A stretch of DNA of 64,000 bases, from positions 310,001 through 374,000 of the forward strand of contig NZ_CADFEB010000010.1 in the NCBI RefSeq assembly GCF_902833085.1. The letters are read 5' to 3'. Each line of letters opens with the position of its first letter. Position 1 is the first letter of the stretch. This stretch comes from Burkholderia ubonensis (lineage in GTDB: Bacteria; Pseudomonadota; Gammaproteobacteria; Burkholderiales; Burkholderiaceae). The notes beneath the pieces are model-generated. The model was not told where the DNA came from and searched no databases. It was given only the letters and a program-made list of their open reading frames with translations. The translations under genes and the position numbers were made by a program. Positions 60,672 to 64,000 of the stretch are shown here, one piece after another.

Positions 60672-61838
60672 ATGTCCACCTTTTCCGGCGACGCGCATAG
60701 CGGAGAAAAGCACGCGGTTGCGCGCAAGAGCACGCTGGTCAGTATCGTGCTCAATGTCGTGCTGGCGACGTTTCAGATCGTAGTCGGCACGATTGCGCAT
60801 TCGCAGGCGCTGATTGCTGATGGCATCCATTCAATCTCCGATTTGATCTCGGATTTTGTCGTCCTGGTCGCGAATCGCCACAGTGGCGCAATGCCGGACG
60901 CCGATCACAATTACGGGCACAGCCGTTACGAGACGGTGGCGTCGCTGTTTCTCGGCGGGATTCTGATCGCGGTGGGGATCGGCATGCTGTGGCGCGCGGG
61001 CGATCGCCTCGTGCATCTCGAGGACATACCGCCCGTGCATTTCAGTGCGCTGATCGTCGCGCTCACCGTGCTGGTGTCGAAGGAGGCGCTGTTCCGCTAC
61101 ATGCTGCGCGAGGCGCAGCGCGTGCGATCGGCCATGCTCGTCGCGAATGCATGGCATGCGCGCTCGGATGCCGCGTCGTCGCTCGTGGTCGCGATCGGCA
61201 TCGTCGGCAGTCTTGCCGGCGTGCGGCTGCTCGACCCGATCGCTGCCGCGATCGTCGGCTTCATGGTCGCGCGGATGGGCTGGACCTTCGGCTATGACGC
61301 GCTGCAGGACCTCTCCGACCGCGCGCTCGACGAGACCGACACCGCGGAGATTCGCGCGCTGCTCGCGGCCACGCCCGGCGTGCGCGACGTGCACGACCTG
61401 CGCACGCGCAAGATGGGCGACTCGGCGCTCGTCGATGCGCATATCCTCGTCGATCCGATGATCTCCGTATCGGAAGGGCATTACATCGCGGAGACCGCGC
61501 GCGCGCGCGTGCTGTCCGACCGGCGCGTGCTCGACGCGCTGATCCACGTCGATCCGGAGAACGACGCGGCGCGCCGGCCGGCGCTCGCGCTGCCGCCGCG
61601 CGGCGAGATCGCGGCCCGGCTCGAGGCCGAGCTCGCGCGGCGCGGCCTGCGCGCCGACACGGTGAATCTCCACTACCTGAGCACGGGGCTCGAGATCGAC
61701 GTGACGCTCGCGGCCGATCCGCACGCAAGCGCCGATGCCGACGCGGCGCTTGCCGAGCGGCTCGACGTCGGCGCGCTGGCGCGCCAGTTCGGCGCGCGCC
61801 GGATCAGTTTCACGCGGGCGGTGCCGGAGCGTCCATAA
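60672..61838 (+). CDS. Cation diffusion facilitator family metal exporter
   Basis: 388 residues. Six membrane helices; metal site residues in ALIADGIHSISDLISDFVVL (HxxxD in TM2) and WHARSDAASSLVVAIG (HxxxD in TM5), followed by a C-terminal cytoplasmic domain with HDLRTRKMGDSALVDAHILV. Likely exports Zn, Fe or Mn. The C-terminus has an added second ferredoxin-like segment of about 80 residues (after residue 305), longer than most CDF proteins. Confidence 0.92.
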   Translation: MSTFSGDAHSGEKHAVARKSTLVSIVLNVVLATFQIVVGTIAHSQALIADGIHSISDLISDFVVLVANRHSGAMPDADHNYGHSRYETVASLFLGGILIAVGIGMLWRAGDRLVHLEDIPPVHFSALIVALTVLVSKEALFRYMLREAQRVRSAMLVANAWHARSDAASSLVVAIGIVGSLAGVRLLDPIAAAIVGFMVARMGWTFGYDALQDLSDRALDETDTAEIRALLAATPGVRDVHDLRTRKMGDSALVDAHILVDPMISVSEGHYIAETARARVLSDRRVLDALIHVDPENDAARRPALALPPRGEIAARLEAELARRGLRADTVNLHYLSTGLEIDVTLAADPHASADADAALAERLDVGALARQFGARRISFTRAVPERP

Positions 61839-61867
61839 CGGGGACGCGCATCGGTGTCGTCCGGAAT

Positions 61868-62338
61868 CTAGAGCGGCAGCTGCGTATCGAACTTGATCTC
61901 GCGCAGCACGACGCTCGTGCGCACCTGCGACACCGCCGGAATCTTGAAGATGCGCTCGTGCAGGAATACGTCGTATGCCTTGATGTCGGGCGCGACGATC
62001 TTGAGGATGTAATCGGCTTCGCCGGTCGTGCTGTAGCACTCGGTGACTTCCGGGCAGGTCGCGATCTCGCGCTCGAACTGCTCGACGCCGCCCTCGTTGT
62101 GACGGGTCAGGTGCACGTGCGCGAGCGCGCACACGTGCAGGCCGAGCTTTTCGCGATCGAGCAGCGCGGTGTAGCGCTGGATCACGCCGGATTGCTCCAT
62201 GTCCTTGATGCGGCGCCAGCACGGCGTGCTCGACAGGCCGACCTGGTCGGAGATTTCCTGGACTGAACGGCGCGCGTCGAGCTGCAACAGGCGAAGGATT
62301 TTTTGCGAAAAGGAATCGAGCGTCACCTGCGCCTCCAT
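61868..62338 (-). CDS. Lrp/AsnC-family transcriptional regulator
   Basis: 156 residues. Helix-turn-helix in SVQEISDQVGLSSTPCWRRI (about 25-44) and the RAM ligand-binding domain with CPEVTECYSTTGEADYILKI. Full family length. Closely similar to Lrp-type activators such as BkdR. ATG 62338; convergent with the cation-efflux gene. Target genes unknown. Confidence 0.94.
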   Translation of the reverse strand: MEAQVTLDSFSQKILRLLQLDARRSVQEISDQVGLSSTPCWRRIKDMEQSGVIQRYTALLDREKLGLHVCALAHVHLTRHNEGGVEQFEREIATCPEVTECYSTTGEADYILKIVAPDIKAYDVFLHERIFKIPAVSQVRTSVVLREIKFDTQLPL

Positions 62339-62417
62339 GCGGCAGCTACAACACTCCGAATGTTAGAGGGGCGCGAAAGGAAAGGCAATCCGATGCGCCG
62401 CCGCTGAGGGAGATTCG

Positions 62418-63077
62418 CTAATTTGCGCGTGGGTCCGTAGGATTTTGTCCCGCCGGGCCGTCGTCTGCCGCCGAGTCGGCGGCGGGCGCCCGCGCGGCGA
62501 GCGCGGCCTGCTGCACGCGCAGGTCGGCGAGCATGTTGCAGAACAGCGCGCCTTGCTCGATCGCGTCGTCGAGCGCGACGTGCGTGTGCGGGTGGTCGTC
62601 GAACCAGTGCTTCGGGAAGCGCGGCTTGATCGCCTTGCGGTACGGCAGGCCCGTCATTGCGAACGCGAGCGTCTTGATGTCGAGCGCCGACCACGAGAAC
62701 GGGCAGCGGCCGGCAAAGTGCATCATGTACCAGAACATGAACGTGAAATCGAAGCCGGCCGGCATTGCGACGAACACCGGCTTGCCGGGCAGCGCCTCGA
62801 CCCAGTCGACGTAGGCGACGAGCGCCGCTTCCGGCGCCTGCAGGTCGCGCCGGCACGCGGCCCACGCGTCGGGCTGGGTCTTCCACCATGCGTCCTGCAC
62901 CGGATGCGGCTGTGCGCCGGGCAGCGTCTCGAGGTTCGCGGAAAACTTCGCGATCAGCTGCTTGTCCTCCGTGTACGCGGCCGACGCGAAGCTCAGCATC
63001 GAGTGCGGGCCGGGAATCGGGCCGTCGGCCTCGACGTCGGTGCTGACGTAGATTTCCTGAATCGCCTTCTGGTTCAT
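62418..63077 (-). CDS. DEDD-type 3'-5' exonuclease
   Basis: 219 residues from ATG 63077, overlapping the upstream stop (ATGA). Exo I STDVEADGPIPGPHSMLSFA (Asp and Glu), Exo III HVALDDAIEQGALF with the His and Asp of DEDDh enzymes; the middle motif is less clear (FDFTFMFWYMMHF). RNase-T-like fold. The last 25 residues are a disordered Ala/Asp/Pro tail. Confidence 0.82.
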   Translation of the reverse strand: MNQKAIQEIYVSTDVEADGPIPGPHSMLSFASAAYTEDKQLIAKFSANLETLPGAQPHPVQDAWWKTQPDAWAACRRDLQAPEAALVAYVDWVEALPGKPVFVAMPAGFDFTFMFWYMMHFAGRCPFSWSALDIKTLAFAMTGLPYRKAIKPRFPKHWFDDHPHTHVALDDAIEQGALFCNMLADLRVQQAALAARAPAADSAADDGPAGQNPTDPRAN

Positions 63078-63718
63078 CCGAACACCTTGTCCGAGACGAA
63101 CGGATTCGTGCGGCGCTCGTCGCCGAACGTCGAGACCGGGCCGTGGCCGGGCACGAACGTGACGTCGTCGCCGAGCGGCCACAGCTTCTCCTTGATCGAG
63201 CGGACGAGGTCGGCGTGATTGCCGCGCGGGAAATCGGTGCGGCCGATCGAGCCCGCGAACAGCACGTCGCCGACGATCGCGAGCCGGTGCGCCCGGCTGA
63301 AGAACACGACGTGGCCCGGCGTGTGGCCCGGGCAGTGGTAGACCTCGAGCGTCTCGTCGCCGAACTGCACGGTATCGCCGTCGTTCAGCCAGCGGTCGGG
63401 CTCGAACGCGTCCGCGGCCGGGAAGCCGAAGCGCTCGCTCTGCGTCGGCAGCTTCTCGATCCAGAAACGCTCGTCCTCCTGCGGCCCTTCGATCGGCACG
63501 CCGTAGCGCGTCGCGAGCGCCTTCGCGCCCGCGCAGTGATCGATGTGCCCGTGCGTGAGCAGCACCTTCTCGACCTGCACGTTCTGGCGGGCGACTTCCT
63601 GTTCGATCCGTTCGAGATCGCCGCCGGGATCGACGACGGCGGCGCGGCCGGTCGCCTCGCAGACGAGCAGCGAGCAGTTCTGCTGGAACGGCGTGACCGG
63701 GATGAGCGTGACTTTCAT
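63074..63718 (-). CDS. Metallo-beta-lactamase fold hydrolase (glyoxalase II-like)
   Basis: 214 residues from ATG 63718 (MKVTLIPVTPFQQNCSLLVC). Zinc ligands: LLTHGHIDHCAGAKALA (HxHxDH), CPGHTPGHVVFF (His), VGDVLFAGSIGRTD (Asp) and VPGHGPVSTFGDE (His). Belongs to the YcbL/type II glyoxalase-like group, which lacks the long C-terminal domain of GloB. First gene of a two-gene unit with the exonuclease. Confidence 0.93.
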   Translation of the reverse strand: MKVTLIPVTPFQQNCSLLVCEATGRAAVVDPGGDLERIEQEVARQNVQVEKVLLTHGHIDHCAGAKALATRYGVPIEGPQEDERFWIEKLPTQSERFGFPAADAFEPDRWLNDGDTVQFGDETLEVYHCPGHTPGHVVFFSRAHRLAIVGDVLFAGSIGRTDFPRGNHADLVRSIKEKLWPLGDDVTFVPGHGPVSTFGDERRTNPFVSDKVFG

Positions 63719-63885
63719 GGAAGCACCGGCGGGTTGAAAGGTCCGATTGTACCGGGCGGACACGCGGCCGGTCGGCCGCGCCGCGCGGGCCGCGCGACGC
63801 GCGCGCGAGCATGCCGATTGTTACAGCCATAGCGAGAATCAATGGTGCGCCGACGGCGGTTTTCGGGACACGTTTTTGAATTCTG

Positions 63886-63891
63886 TATAAT
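63886..63891 (+). promoter_or_regulatory. Consensus -10 box near the window end
   Basis: Perfect TATAAT at 63886-63891 in an AT-rich patch, reading toward the window edge; the -35 is poor (TTCGGG or CGGGAC). A transcript would start near 63898. Confidence 0.6.
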
Positions 63892-63955
63892 GGCGCCCAT
63901 CCTGCGTGAAGTTTACGCAATCCGCTGGTGTTCGAACCCCGATTGACACGGGGTC

Positions 63956-64000
63956 ATGAGCACCGTCAAAGCATCGGCCGCCGGGGAGTCCGGCGGTGAA
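63956..64000 (+). CDS. Possible start of a coding region cut by the window edge
   Basis: ATG 63956 opens a frame through the last base (MSTVKASAAGESGGE). GGGG lies just upstream, rather close. The consensus -10 at 63886 supports a gene here. Too short to name. Confidence 0.35.
   Translation, partial: MSTVKASAAGESGGE

Noticed and set aside
63920..63945. tRNA T-loop-like sequence (GTGTTCGAACCCC)
   Set aside because: No acceptor stem, D-arm or anticodon arm can be folded around it in the remaining bases.

Overview
The window looks like chromosome 1 of a Burkholderia, most likely a member of the B. cepacia complex. The evidence is the very high GC content, frequent GTG/TTG starts with ATGA/GTGA gene overlaps, and a characteristic gene order: flhDC-motAB-che, flhBAFG-fliA, then an S-adenosylhomocysteine riboswitch with ahcY and metF, plus fliC-fliD-fliT beside large TPR glycosyltransferases. 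Species assignment is an inference; no 16S or marker gene is present. I see no insertion sequence, prophage, CRISPR array or rRNA/tRNA gene.

Layout. (1) 1-6419, minus strand: a tightly coupled sugar-modification operon running TylF-like methyltransferase, FAD oxidoreductase, WbqC-family protein, methyltransferase, RffA/WecE-type sugar aminotransferase and a glycosyltransferase cut by the window edge. (2) 6873-18078, plus strand, divergent from it: GT41 (O-GlcNAc-transferase-like) TPR protein, UDP-glucuronate-decarboxylase-like enzyme, zinc-binding C-methyltransferase-like protein, then three more TPR-GT41 proteins in a row; nearly every junction is a 4-base overlap. (3) 18236-21000, minus strand: fliT, fliD and an unusually short flagellin gene fliC with a sigma-28 promoter. 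Regions 1-3 together read as a flagellin glycosylation island in which four tandem GT41 paralogues face one small flagellin. (4) 21555-27243: housekeeping genes (rpsU, tag, a BadF-type sugar kinase, a HAD phosphatase, aqpZ, an H-NS-like protein, a GT4 glycosyltransferase). (5) 27901-40162: flagellar master regulator flhDC, stator motAB and a complete chemotaxis operon (cheY1-cheA-cheW-MCP-cheR-cheD-cheB-cheY-cheZ). (6) 40416-42193: a DUF2844/DUF3443 pair. (7) 42819-49439: flhB-flhA-flhF-flhG-fliA. (8) 49506-52410: SAH riboswitch, ahcY, a YvlD-like membrane protein and metF (methyl cycle). (9) 52506-64000: ordinary metabolic, transport and regulatory genes (amidase, dienelactone hydrolase, nitronate monooxygenase, orphan branched-chain amino-acid binding protein, MFS, HugZ-like, second H-NS, CDF, Lrp, exonuclease, metallo-hydrolase).

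How it fits together: FlhDC starts the cascade, FliA reads the sigma-28 promoters seen upstream of motA and fliC, FlhA/FlhB export FliC and FliD with FliT as chaperone, and the island at 1-18078 probably makes and attaches the flagellin sugar. The most notable points are the tandem GT41 array with a 581-bp near-identical duplicated TPR segment, the short flagellin, an FlhG whose ATP-binding P-loop has lost its lysines, a perfect palindrome in the flhDC leader, and a decayed DUF805 gene that keeps a perfect ribosome-binding site.
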